A stretch of 64,000 bases of DNA. Origin: JAGZEG01 sp963930185 (GTDB taxonomy: Bacteria > Actinomycetota > Coriobacteriia > Coriobacteriales > UMGS124). The notes under the pieces were generated by a model, which saw only the letters and a list, made by a program, of their open reading frames with translations, made no database searches and was not told the DNA's origin. Below, in pieces: positions 44,505 through 52,992 of this stretch. The stretch is from positions 124,001-188,000 of the forward strand of contig CAWVLT010000056.1 in the NCBI GenBank assembly GCA_963930185.1, written 5' to 3'. Position 1 is the stretch's first letter. Each line of letters starts with the position of its first letter. The translations under genes were made by a program, and so were the position numbers.

Positions 44505-45960
44505 GACATGCCCGGGAACAGGGCCTTTGACCGGCCTTCACAGGCCCTGTTCCTTTATACGGACGATCACCTTGTGGGAGAGGGATGACGATGCTGACCA
44601 CAAAAGCGTCCGTCCCCGCTTCAACCTCGAGCAACCCGTCGTAGCGGTTCACGATTGAGCGCACGCTTCGAAGCCCGATGCCATGTCTGCTGGCATCGGG
44701 CTTTGTGGTTCTCAAGCCTCCCAAGCGCACTCCCCCATGGCCCACTAGGACAACCCCGTCGTAAGAATTAGCAACGCGAATAAAAGAGCAGCCTTTATCA
44801 TGCCTAACGTCAACCGAGATCATCTGATCTTGGGAACAAAAGCTGCGAGCGTCTTCCCCGGCAGCCGATGATTGCTCGTCCAGTAGCCTTTCAACCGCTT
44901 CCATCGCATTGTCGAGCAAATTGCCGAACAGCGCGCACAAGTCTAAGCTGTCAACAAACGATAGATGCGCCGCATCGGCATAGACGGTCATGCCGATCCC
45001 CCTTGCGACGCATGCCCTACGCTTGCTTGAGAGCAGAACGTCAAGCACGTCATTGCCAGTTTCCACTCGAGAATCATATGATGCAAGGTCCCTGCTCATA
45101 GCGCCTATGCTCGCCCTCAGATCGTTGATGCTGCCACCCGTCCCCTTGCTTAGCGAGTCGCACAAAGCGTCAACGCTTACAAGGAAGTGCTTGAGATCGT
45201 GGTATTGGCGCCGTATCGCCCCCTCGGCTTCTTTCTGAGCGAGAAACTGCGCGTGTTGCTCGCGGAGCAGCCCCTCCATACGCAGCAATTCATTGCGTTC
45301 GAGCTGCACTGACAGCCCGTGTGCGTTGGAGATGATCACCGCAATGGTGGATGCTCCCAATGCCAGCGACAGCGCCACCATACTCCAGTAAAGCCTCTCG
45401 TTTCCGAGATCAGCCACGACTTGTTCGTTGCCGCGCGCTAAGATATAGGGAACCAACGGGAGCAATATAAAGAAGCCCTGCCTGTGGGTAAGCAGCGTCA
45501 GCCCCCCTGAGAACACCCAGCGGGAGATGCCAAGCAGGCACACCGCTGCGACCCCGATAGAGAGGGCCGCCCATATCGCCGTGATCATCACCGGAGGCAT
45601 GCCAGCGAACCACCCAGCGAGCGGCTGCATGCACAAATCAACACACACTATCTTGCCCATCTCCGTACACAGGCAGAAGATACAGGCAACGTAGATTCCT
45701 TGAACCGATGTACAAGACCTCGTTGTTCGCAGATAGGCCGAAAGCAAGGCCACGTTGAGGCAGAAGTCAAATACGAAGTCCAGGTGAAGCAGGTGTATGC
45801 CATGCCATGCGATAAAATAAATCGCATTGAGCACGATCGCCATCCGCCCCTCACGACGCAACCTGAGAGGCCGGACAAACAACAGGAATACGCAGAACTC
45901 GGCAAGACTCACCAACCACCAAGCCGCATCGGTATACAGAAGCAGCCTGCTCGTTATCAT
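44449..45960 (-). CDS. AgrC-like GHKL sensor histidine kinase
   Basis: The 503-residue protein has about six transmembrane helices (about 10-225), a coiled linker, and a GHKL kinase part with the His motif YHDLKHFL, the N-box FGNLLDNAMEAVERL and the G-box HGIGLRSVRSI. This is the architecture of peptide-sensing AgrC/BlpH-type kinases. The last 30 residues (after SIVIPLPQ) are beyond the domain and are encoded by sequence complementary to the 3' end of flavoenzyme #8 (56-base convergent overlap). ATG overlaps the response regulator stop by 4 bases (ATGA), so the two are coupled. No AgrB peptidase or AgrD propeptide gene is beside it; the signal is unknown. Confidence 0.88.
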   Translation of the reverse strand: MITSRLLLYTDAAWWLVSLAEFCVFLLFVRPLRLRREGRMAIVLNAIYFIAWHGIHLLHLDFVFDFCLNVALLSAYLRTTRSCTSVQGIYVACIFCLCTEMGKIVCVDLCMQPLAGWFAGMPPVMITAIWAALSIGVAAVCLLGISRWVFSGGLTLLTHRQGFFILLPLVPYILARGNEQVVADLGNERLYWSMVALSLALGASTIAVIISNAHGLSVQLERNELLRMEGLLREQHAQFLAQKEAEGAIRRQYHDLKHFLVSVDALCDSLSKGTGGSINDLRASIGAMSRDLASYDSRVETGNDVLDVLLSSKRRACVARGIGMTVYADAAHLSFVDSLDLCALFGNLLDNAMEAVERLLDEQSSAAGEDARSFCSQDQMISVDVRHDKGCSFIRVANSYDGVVLVGHGGVRLGGLRTTKPDASRHGIGLRSVRSIVNRYDGLLEVEAGTDAFVVSIVIPLPQGDRPYKGTGPVKAGQRPCSRACLTPYQGTVPLSDRTRDQG

Positions 45961-46769
45961 GCGTCTCCCCCAGCCGTCAACCCATTGGCGGGAACACGGC
46001 CTGCCACGCTATGGCCCCCTACCGCATCTCCTCCAACAAATGCAGCCAATGCCCCCAATAGCCCTTGCCGGCGATGACGACTTAAAGGCAGACGCTTACC
46101 CTGCACAATCACGTCGATTGCCGTGACCCCCTCGACGTATTCCAGATTGATGAGGATGGCGTTGTGCACCCGGAACATGGATGCGCCGATACACTTTTCC
46201 TCAAGAGCACGCAGGGACTCGGTACAGGCAATATCCTCATCGAGAAGGTGAAGGAGGCTGTGCTTTTTAAAGGACTCAGCGTAAACGAGATGGTGGGCAT
46301 CGACAAGGCGCTCGATCTTACCCACTCTCACCGAGATGAGCCGTGAACGGCGATATTCGAGCCGAGCGAGTACCCTTCTCATCAAACGGCAAAACTGCCC
46401 GTAAGCAACCGGCTTGACGAGAAAGCCCATCGCATCGACCACATACCCTTCAGGGGCAAGCCATCCCAAGTTGGAGATGAAACAGATGGGGACATCCCGG
46501 TCATGTTCGCGAATTCTCGCAGCGACGGTGAGGCCATCATTTCCCGGCATCTCGATATCAAGCAAATAGCAATCCGCCGAAAGAATCGAATTCGCTTTGG
46601 AGCTGATGGCTTGTTTTTCCAAATGAGACGCGGCCTCATCAAGAAAAGACCCATCATGGAAGCACACGAGCTCGACACGCTTGCCCCGCTCACGAAAGAA
46701 CCTCTCGGCATGCTCCCTGATCCGAGCCTCGTCAGCTGGAGAGTCTTCTGCCAAAACTATCCTGAGCAA
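45957..46769 (-). CDS. LytTR-type response regulator (AgrA-like)
   Basis: The 270-residue protein has a receiver domain (1-130) with LAEDSP and phospho-acceptor Asp71 in LLDIEMPGNDG, then a LytTR DNA-binding domain (about 145-245) with VYAESFKKHSLLHLL and MFRVHNAILINLEYV. The start is TTG 46769: GGAGG sits seven bases upstream and the receiver fold begins immediately. An upstream ATG (46799) in frame has no ribosome site. It is co-transcribed with the AgrC-like kinase. LytTR regulators bind two 9-base direct repeats about 12 bases apart; such repeats occur before #8 and before the RiPP precursor gene in this window. Confidence 0.88.
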   Translation of the reverse strand: MLRIVLAEDSPADEARIREHAERFFRERGKRVELVCFHDGSFLDEAASHLEKQAISSKANSILSADCYLLDIEMPGNDGLTVAARIREHDRDVPICFISNLGWLAPEGYVVDAMGFLVKPVAYGQFCRLMRRVLARLEYRRSRLISVRVGKIERLVDAHHLVYAESFKKHSLLHLLDEDIACTESLRALEEKCIGASMFRVHNAILINLEYVEGVTAIDVIVQGKRLPLSRHRRQGLLGALAAFVGGDAVGGHSVAGRVPANGLTAGGDA

Positions 46770-46903
46770 GCTTCCACCTCCATCCCATGCGATCCGCATC
46801 AGGTTATTGTACGCTGCCCGCGCAAATCAGCGCAAAGGCAAGGGATCAATCCCCCGTGGCGTCCTAATTTCCCCGTCCCTTCGTGTGTCACCAGGAGATA
46901 CAG

Positions 46904-47684
46904 TGGCCGAGAAAACAACCGGCAGAAACGGCCACGCGTGCCAATTGGCCGACATCTGGCAGCTGTACAATTTTCGTGCGACCGATTAGCCACCGCCCTG
47001 GGCATAGCCGTCTCCGGGGCACTGCTTTTCGTGACCGTTGTGTTCTATCGTCAAGCAAGCGAGCTCTACTTGGTATGCCAGATCTCCTTTCCCCTCCTTG
47101 CGCTGGGCTTCCTGCTCCTGCACTTTATGGAGAACCACACACTGCCGGTCGTCGTCTTCATGGCCGGCCACAACTACTTCTACTCCCTTTTATGGGTCCT
47201 CTGCACTGCAAAAGCAAGGTTGCATCCCAACGGGCAAGCGATTCCCATCTTCGCGAGCGGCTTGCTCGCCTTTCTTGGCAGCTCACTTGCCGGCGCCCTG
47301 CTCGCAGCAGCGCTCGGAAAAATCGGTACGGAGCTGGGGCAGGAAATAAGTGTGGTGACGCTAGTAGTACTCTATCTGTTTATCCTGGCCCTTGCATATC
47401 TGCTGGGCAATAGCAAGCGCATGGCCGAGGAGGAGCTGAGTAGACGAGCCCAGGCATTCAAGCTCGCAACCCACCAAATCGCCTGTGAAGCAGGCTTATC
47501 ACCTCGCGAGGAGGAGGTCTTCCACCTCGTCGCGCTCGGCAAAGACCGAACGGAAATCTGCGAGATACTGGGCATAGCCACCAACACCCTGAAAGCCCAC
47601 ACACGTAACGTCTACGTTAAGCTTGGCATACACTCGAAGAAAGACGCTGCCAACATGGTGGAAAAGCGTATGTCCCAGGAATAA
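46904..47684 (+). pseudogene. Remnant of a membrane LuxR-family regulator
   Basis: An intact 3' part (about 46972-47684) encodes about five membrane helices (from DRLATALGIAVSG) and a complete LuxR helix-turn-helix (LSPREEEVFHLVALG, ATNTLKAHTRNVYVKLGIHS). The other LuxR sensors here have ten to twelve helices, so the N-terminal half is missing. A good start (GTG 46904 behind AGGAGATACA) opens a frame encoding MAEKTTGRNGHACQ and stops at 46989, out of frame with the LuxR part, as if an internal deletion joined the first codons to the second half. In the LuxR frame no start signal is present. It precedes flavoenzyme #9 on the same strand, whose regulation is therefore probably lost or altered. 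Confidence 0.7.
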
Positions 47685-47973
47685 AGGCCAGATCGGACGA
47701 AATCGCGTAGATATTTCCGACTGAAAGCAACTCTGTCTCTCACCTGCAGGCAGGCTGACAATCGCCCCTGAGGGGTTAGGTCAGTCAACCTTCATTACTC
47801 CCCCGCGGGCGTTTGTGCACGGAGGCCACGGCATGCATAGTAACGGTAGCAGGACCAGTGGGCAGCCTGGGTCATTGTGCAGACAACATGCCGACCAAGA
47901 CGAAGCAATAAGCCAGTTCGCCACAGGATGCCGCCTGCCCGCAGGACTTCGATTCCGACCCAAAGGAGGAGCT
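47685..47973. other. Upstream region of flavoenzyme #9
   Basis: About 290 bases without a gene. A small CCCCT-G-AGGGG dyad lies at 47765-47775; the region ends in AAAGGAGGA, the ribosome site of #9. No other structure is apparent. Confidence 0.4.
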
Positions 47974-49641
47974 ATGCAGTTCAACAGCACGTCCACCATG
48001 TCCCGCCGATCGTTTGTCGCAGGCGCTGCCACAGCCGCAGCCGGTGCAGCCTTGAGTTTCAGTGCGAACGCACGGGCCGACGAGGCAACCGCTACCCCGG
48101 ACTTGCAGGCACACGCATGGCTCCAGCCTGCCCCCGACCTTCCTGAGATATCAGAAGAAGAGACGTACGACATCGTGATCGTGGGTGCGGGCATCGCCGG
48201 CTGCACCGCCGCCGACGCCGCAGCCGAAGCCGGCGCGAGCGTCTGCGTGGTTGAGAAGTTCGAGGGACTCACCGCCCATGGCACCGACATTTGCGCGGTG
48301 GGGTCTCGCCTTCAGGACGAGGCAGGTGTTGACATCGACAAGGCGCTGGCAACGCGCCTCATCTACCAGTGGGGTCAGTCCGAAGCGAACTACTACATCA
48401 TCAAGAATTTTGTCTACCGTAGCGGCGAGGTCATGAACCACTACCTCGACATGGCAGAAAGCGTCGGTTATGAGGTCATCCTGAATACCGAGATGACAGC
48501 CCGCTCCGACTGGGACACCCTGGAGGATCGCTTCAAGCAGTTCCGCACCGCGCACAAGTGGCTGCTCCCCGAAGGCAGCGATCTGCCCGAGCAGCCATGG
48601 AACGTCATGTACTTCGTCTCCATGGTTGCCCAGAACGCCGAATCCAACGGAGCCGTCTTCCAGTTCAGCACCCCCGCCCAGCAGCTCGTCGCAGAAGACG
48701 GGCGCGTGGTGGCCGTGATCGTCTCTACCGCCGACGGCACCTATAAGCGCATCAACGCCAACAAGGGCGTCATTCTGGCAACCGGCGGCATCACCGACAG
48801 CGAGGAAATGAAGCGTTGCTTCTGCCCCATCTCCCTGCGCGCTGACAAGAGTGACTACACGCCCGTCGGCGGCAACACCGGCGATGGTCTGGTAATGGGC
48901 GCATGGATCGGTGCAGCACTGGATACCTGCTATCCCGCCCCCATCATTCATCCGGTCAACCTGGCCGTCATGGGCCCGGGCTTCGATACCTGCTGGCTCA
49001 CCGTTAACCGCGACGGCATGCGCTCGTTCTGCGAAGTTGGATACGAGCCCATCGTGACCAACGCCCGCATGAACACCATCGGCAATGTTGCGTGGGCAAT
49101 TTGGGACTCCCACTATGCAGAGCATGCCCAGAAGCAGGAGCCCGTCAAGTCCCAGTCATTCATCGACGGACTTGATGAGAAAGTTGCCGCGGCTGCTGAG
49201 GATGGCAGTTTCATCACGGCGGACACCCTCGAAGAGCTTGCCGGGAAGATCGGCGTTCCCGCTGAGAACCTGGCCAAAACCGTCGAGCGCTACAACGGTT
49301 TCTGCGATGCTGGCGAAGATCCCGACTTCGGTGTGCCCGAGCGCTTCCTGAGCTCGGTAAAGGACGGACCCTTCTATGCCTGCAATGTTTCTGCGTGGCT
49401 GCTGGCACTTCCCTATGGTTTGCGCGTTGACCAGAACTCGCAAGTACTTGACACGCAGGATAATCCCATCGGCGGATTGTTTGCCATCGGCAACGTGCAG
49501 GGCTGTTTCTTCGCCAACTCCTATCCCGTCACCTTGCCCGGCACCAGCCACGGTCGAGGTGTTACTTACGGCTATCTGGTTGGTCAGGCTTTGGCCAACG
49601 ACACCACCATCGACGGGTACGCCATCGGGTTCGAGGAATAG
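47974..49641 (+). CDS. Tat-exported FAD-dependent reductase (#9)
   Basis: The 555-residue protein has a Tat signal (Arg11-Arg12 in MSRRSFVAG), the FAD fold from IVIVGAGIAG (G71-x-G73-xx-G76), and the C-terminal segment IGNVQGCFFANSYPVTLPGTSHGRGVTYGYLVG. This aligns with #1 and #8, but the N-x-x-G-R-R-F of those is G-C-F-F here, and the middle motif GKRFxNE is DGMRSFCEV. Both arginine positions that mark the active site of the subfamily are thus altered, so substrate or even activity may differ. AAAGGAGGA precedes ATG 47974. The adjacent upstream LuxR gene is broken. A very strong terminator follows at 49819. Confidence 0.88.
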   Translation: MQFNSTSTMSRRSFVAGAATAAAGAALSFSANARADEATATPDLQAHAWLQPAPDLPEISEEETYDIVIVGAGIAGCTAADAAAEAGASVCVVEKFEGLTAHGTDICAVGSRLQDEAGVDIDKALATRLIYQWGQSEANYYIIKNFVYRSGEVMNHYLDMAESVGYEVILNTEMTARSDWDTLEDRFKQFRTAHKWLLPEGSDLPEQPWNVMYFVSMVAQNAESNGAVFQFSTPAQQLVAEDGRVVAVIVSTADGTYKRINANKGVILATGGITDSEEMKRCFCPISLRADKSDYTPVGGNTGDGLVMGAWIGAALDTCYPAPIIHPVNLAVMGPGFDTCWLTVNRDGMRSFCEVGYEPIVTNARMNTIGNVAWAIWDSHYAEHAQKQEPVKSQSFIDGLDEKVAAAAEDGSFITADTLEELAGKIGVPAENLAKTVERYNGFCDAGEDPDFGVPERFLSSVKDGPFYACNVSAWLLALPYGLRVDQNSQVLDTQDNPIGGLFAIGNVQGCFFANSYPVTLPGTSHGRGVTYGYLVGQALANDTTIDGYAIGFEE

Positions 49642-49673
49642 CATTAGCCTACAGGATTCTTTAGGATTTACTT

Positions 49674-49699
49674 GGGGGTGGCCCCCTGAGGCCACCCCC
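49674..49699 (+). terminator. GC-rich hairpin after flavoenzyme #9
   Basis: GGGGGTGGCC and GGCCACCCCC are complementary 10-base arms around CCCTGA, 33 bases after the #9 stop codon. No T-run follows; probable transcript end or stabiliser. Confidence 0.55.
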
Positions 49700-49818
49700 G
49701 CTGCAAGAAACCATATGCTTGGCGAATAACCATCAGGCGACAAGGCTTATCGATAGGGTCTAGTACACTCATACAACGGCAGACGAGAAGCACGTAGCCA
49801 GAACCTCGTCGACGAATC

Positions 49819-49865
49819 ACAAGGCCGTCCGCCCACGTGAGCAAGTGGGCGGACGGCCTTGTTTT
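49819..49865. terminator. Very strong terminator with 18-base arms
   Basis: ACAAGGCCGTCCGCCCAC (49819-49836) pairs perfectly with GTGGGCGGACGGCCTTGT (49845-49862), followed by TTTT. It is 177 bases after the #9 stop codon, so a small transcript may lie between, or it insulates the convergent MerR gene. Confidence 0.85.
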
Positions 49866-49892
49866 GCGACATCTGGCAACCAACCCCGGGCC

Positions 49893-49970
49893 AACTTCCC
49901 ACTTACTTCGTACTTACTTCCCACCTACTTCCCAATGTGGTAAGTAGGTGGGAGGTAAGTGGTAAGTTCC
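49893..49970. repeat. Inverted array of 11-base repeats
   Basis: Three tandem 11-base units ACTTACTTCGT, ACTTACTTCCC, ACCTACTTCCC (49901-49933) are followed by their inverted counterparts GGTAAGTAGGT, GGGAGGTAAGT, GGTAAGTTCC (49940-49970). The two halves pair over about 30 bases with few mismatches around an 11-base loop. It is AT-richer than its surroundings. Confidence 0.7.
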
Positions 49971-50061
49971 GCGCGAAAGACACGCAAGCTGTAAGTCAAA
50001 TCAATACCCTAAGGATTCTCTCCAATGCTCAAATATGTAGCCCCTTGGCAGGCGCATCAGA

Positions 50062-50958
50062 TTACAGCGAGCATTCTACCGGGACAAACAGCTCAAACAC
50101 CGAGCTCGGACGGCGGCTGCTAAACAGCAGCGGCACGAATGGGTCGCCGATGCGGCGAAGGCCACGCTCGCCCATGAACGCGCACAACCTGTCGCACAGC
50201 ACCCCGTCCGGATCCATGTCCGGGTAGGTCGCACGTATGGCAACTCGCACGCACAGGCCCCCGAGCACGCATGCCCGCGTCGCGTCCACAGACAGCAGGT
50301 CCTTGTGTGAGCAGCGCAGCGTGCGCGCCCATCGATATCGCAGGCCCTGACCCCCATCGCCAGCACCTTCGAAGAACCCCTGCAATACAAAGCCCCGACA
50401 GCGCAGAGGAAGCGAGCGCATGAGCTCGACCTGGTTGTCATGCCTTGCCTCGGCCAGGTTACCAGACTCATGCTCGTCAAAGAAGAACAGCCAGTCTGGC
50501 GCCTCAACCAGATCAAATGGTGCCTCCGCCTGGGGAAGAGCCTCGACGGTGATCCTGCGCAGTTCGGCCAGATTGTCCAGCTTTGCCTGGATGATGTCGC
50601 GCTGGACGGTCAGTCGCGCCATGTAGGCGTCGATGTTCCCGACGCCCATCAAGTCGTCACCCTTGAGCAGGTCAGACGCCTCGCGCACCGTGTAGCCCAT
50701 TGACACGAGCATCGTGAGACACATGACGTCGAGAAGATCGCCCTGTGAGTACATGCGATAGCCGTTCTCATCGCGCTGCGGGCTCACTGCCCCATGGCGC
50801 TCGTAGTTGAACAGCGCATTGCGCGAGATTCCCGCGGCCTTCATGACCGTAGAGCAGGAATACCGCGCCGACCTCTCCCCCTTTGTATCCGAAGCCATCA
50901 GACCCCCATCAAAGACGCATCGGCCCGCACGCGCAAGGCGTGCTATCCGCACACCCAT
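50062..50958 (-). CDS. MerR-family regulator (paralogue of the one at 23930)
   Basis: The 298-residue protein has a MerR winged helix (about 34-105) with YSCSTVMKAAGISRNALFNYERHGAV and GYRMYSQGDLLDV, a dimerisation helix, and an effector region ending GDPFVPLLFSSRR, matching GDPFVPYIF of the other MerR here. ATG 50958 has GGAGGGG five bases upstream; ATG 50898 (278 residues) is the alternative and would start nearer to the HTH. It lies 111 bases downstream of flavoenzyme #10 on the same strand, the same order as MerR plus #4. It is therefore probably the dedicated regulator of #10. Confidence 0.85.
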   Translation of the reverse strand: MGVRIARLARAGRCVFDGGLMASDTKGERSARYSCSTVMKAAGISRNALFNYERHGAVSPQRDENGYRMYSQGDLLDVMCLTMLVSMGYTVREASDLLKGDDLMGVGNIDAYMARLTVQRDIIQAKLDNLAELRRITVEALPQAEAPFDLVEAPDWLFFFDEHESGNLAEARHDNQVELMRSLPLRCRGFVLQGFFEGAGDGGQGLRYRWARTLRCSHKDLLSVDATRACVLGGLCVRVAIRATYPDMDPDGVLCDRLCAFMGERGLRRIGDPFVPLLFSSRRPSSVFELFVPVECSL

Positions 50959-51069
50959 CACGCCCCTCCCCCGCACGCAGCCACGATAACACATGCGCAG
51001 CGCCCGCACGGCAGTAAAACCGCGCGGGCGCTGACGACTAGGCCTGAGTTCTCTTGGCCAGAAATGAGG

Positions 51070-52617
51070 CTACTCCTTGACGGCGGCAGCGTTCTCGCCG
51101 GCGATGCGGCCGAAGATGAGGCACTCGGCGAGGTTGCACCCGCCCTGGTATTGGAAGGCGTTTATGCTGCCCAGCTCGCCTGCCGAATAGAGGTGCGGGA
51201 TGGGCTCGCCGTCGGCGCCCATGACCTGGGCTTCGGCGTTGCGGCGCGGGCCGCCCTGCGTATTGAGGATAAGCGGTATGCCGGGCATCGCGTAGTAGGG
51301 GCCGTCGTCAAACGCACGCATCGTCGACGGGTCACGTCCGTACTGATAGTCGCATCCCTGCTCGCAGAACGCATTCCAGTGCTCGACCTGCTCGGCAAAG
51401 ACCGTCGGGTCCATCTCACAGGCCTCGGCCAGGCCTTCGAGCGTGTCCGAAGTGACATACTTGGCATCGGCAAGCACGGGCATGGTATCCACCATGCCCT
51501 GCTCAACCAGCTCGTCCATACGCGTCTGATCCCACACGAACCACGGGCGGCTCGGATGGTCCTGCGGCCTCCACTCGCCCGCCTGATTGATGCGGCCATG
51601 GCGCTCAGTCGAGAGTTCGTTGAAGTAGCGTGAGCCGTCGTTGCCCACAAAGATCGTGCTGCCGCTCACCCCGATGGCGCCCGCAGCGAGAGGGCTTGAG
51701 CCGTCGCCCGGATCGAACATGAGCGTCGCCGAGCCAGGCTCGTAGCTCTTCATGTGCCACAGGTCAGCCCCGACCTCAAGCGCCATGCGAATGCCGTCAC
51801 CGGCGTTGTACTGACCGCCGATCGCGCAGACCCGAGGCACGCCAAGGTAGTCACGAAGCATCTCCGCGTTGGTCTCGAAACCACCGCACGCCAGCACGAC
51901 GCCGTTCTTGGCCGCGACGTTGGCCTGCACCCCCTCGTGCTCGATGACGACGCCGGTGACGACGCCGGTCGCCGGGTCCTGCACCAGGCGGCGAGCCGGC
52001 GAGGACAGCCAGACCTCGATGGAGTCGGCGCGCTCGGCAACGAGCTCCTGGGCCTTGATCAGCAGCGCCATATCGCCGTTGCTCTCGGTGATGGTGTATG
52101 CGTCGAACTCATCCGACCCCGGAAGCTCGGGATACTCCGGGACAAACGGGGCGAGCACGGGGTCGTCGTTGCCACGCCAGGAGTAGACCTCGGCGCCAAG
52201 GTACTCCCTGCAGTAGTTGGGCAGGTCGACCATCTTCTCGGCGAACAGCTGCACCATGTCCTCATCGACCTCGAAGTCCGCGTTGAGCGCCTTGAGGTAG
52301 CTCACCGCGCTCTCGACGTCGTGGCCGGAGGCGAGCAGCTGCTTGGCGTACCTGGTGTTGCCGCCCTCCTGACCCTCGGGCGCAGCGTCGATCAGCAGCA
52401 CGCGCGCGCCCGCATCGGCGGCATGGCGCGCCGCCGTACCTCCCGCCAGCCCATAGCCAACCACGATGACGTCGTATTCGGCGTCCCAAGTGACGTCGGC
52501 ACTTGCCGCCGCCTCGTCAGCATGAGCCACCGCAACGCCAGTGACAGCGACAGCCCCCGCCGCGCACGCCGTCGAGACCAACGTCCGGCGATCCACGGCA
52601 TTCTGCAGAACCTGCAT
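51070..52617 (-). CDS. Tat-exported FAD-dependent reductase (#10)
   Basis: The 515-residue protein has a Tat signal (Arg10-Arg11 in VDRRTLVST), the FAD fold from VIVVGYGLAG (G54-x-G56-xx-G59), EGGNTRYAKQLLASG, the arginine motif GSRYFNELSTERHGR, and LYSAGELGSI...NLAECLIFGRIAGENAA. It aligns closely with #4 along its whole FAD domain but ends where #4 continues into the FMN_bind domain. It must therefore receive electrons from a separate carrier. ATG 52617 follows GAGGAGGG. The MerR downstream is its likely regulator. Confidence 0.9.
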   Translation of the reverse strand: MQVLQNAVDRRTLVSTACAAGAVAVTGVAVAHADEAAASADVTWDAEYDVIVVGYGLAGGTAARHAADAGARVLLIDAAPEGQEGGNTRYAKQLLASGHDVESAVSYLKALNADFEVDEDMVQLFAEKMVDLPNYCREYLGAEVYSWRGNDDPVLAPFVPEYPELPGSDEFDAYTITESNGDMALLIKAQELVAERADSIEVWLSSPARRLVQDPATGVVTGVVIEHEGVQANVAAKNGVVLACGGFETNAEMLRDYLGVPRVCAIGGQYNAGDGIRMALEVGADLWHMKSYEPGSATLMFDPGDGSSPLAAGAIGVSGSTIFVGNDGSRYFNELSTERHGRINQAGEWRPQDHPSRPWFVWDQTRMDELVEQGMVDTMPVLADAKYVTSDTLEGLAEACEMDPTVFAEQVEHWNAFCEQGCDYQYGRDPSTMRAFDDGPYYAMPGIPLILNTQGGPRRNAEAQVMGADGEPIPHLYSAGELGSINAFQYQGGCNLAECLIFGRIAGENAAAVKE

Positions 52618-52992
52618 GGCACCCTCCTCGTCTTGGCGGATGACGGGCCCCTTGGTCCACGCCACCCCGCTGTGACAAGTGTGGGCCTTACCACAATGGT
52701 CAGGTCAAGGGGCCGGCCCTGCGCCGTGGGCGCCCGCATGCGGGCAGGAGCCATGAAAACGTGCAGGCTGGGAGAATCCCGTGGGTCGTCTGCATATGGA
52801 TTCGCCGGCAAGGTGGTCAGATTCCCCCACCGCAAGCCCCTGGTCCTCGAAGGCGCAGGTGAAGTCGGGCGTAGATCCGAGGTCGAAGAGCCTCAACTTC
52901 AGGCATGCCGCACGGGCTGCGGCCGAGGCGGGGGGTAGCCCGCTCGGCCGCGTAAGCTGCCCCCGCAGCCAACCCGTGCGAGGGGGCGGAGG
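52618..52992. other. Upstream region of #10 with a candidate MerR promoter
   Basis: 375 bases between two leftward genes, without a gene. GGTCAA at 52703-52708 (TTGACC on the minus strand) with a near-dyad CCTTACC...GGTCAAGG (52688-52710) is a MerR-type promoter candidate 86 bases before #10. 52740-52992 shows nothing clear; a terminator of the flanking LRR gene is not visible. Confidence 0.4.
52684..52710 (-). promoter_or_regulatory. Candidate MerR-type promoter of flavoenzyme #10
   Basis: On the minus strand CTTGACC is followed by a near-dyad with GGTAAGG and, 19 bases after TTGACC, CACACT as a weak -10. The same CTTGACC-plus-long-spacer pattern occurs before #4. The shared hexamer in two paralogous modules supports a common type of control. 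Confidence 0.35.

Larger units (their letters stand above)
49642..50061. other. Intergenic region with a terminator and an 11-base repeat array
   Basis: 420 bases between the convergent #9 and MerR genes. It contains an 18-base-arm terminator (49819-49865) and a 78-base inverted array of 11-base units (49893-49970), listed separately. 49642-49760 also shows a CCCC-rich stretch (GGGGGTGGCCCCCTGAGGCCACCCCC near 49674-49699) that can fold into a hairpin and may be the first terminator of #9. Confidence 0.6.

Noticed and set aside
44449..46769. Complete agr quorum-sensing locus
   Set aside because: Only the kinase and regulator are present; no AgrB-like peptidase or AgrD-like peptide gene is found beside them on either strand.
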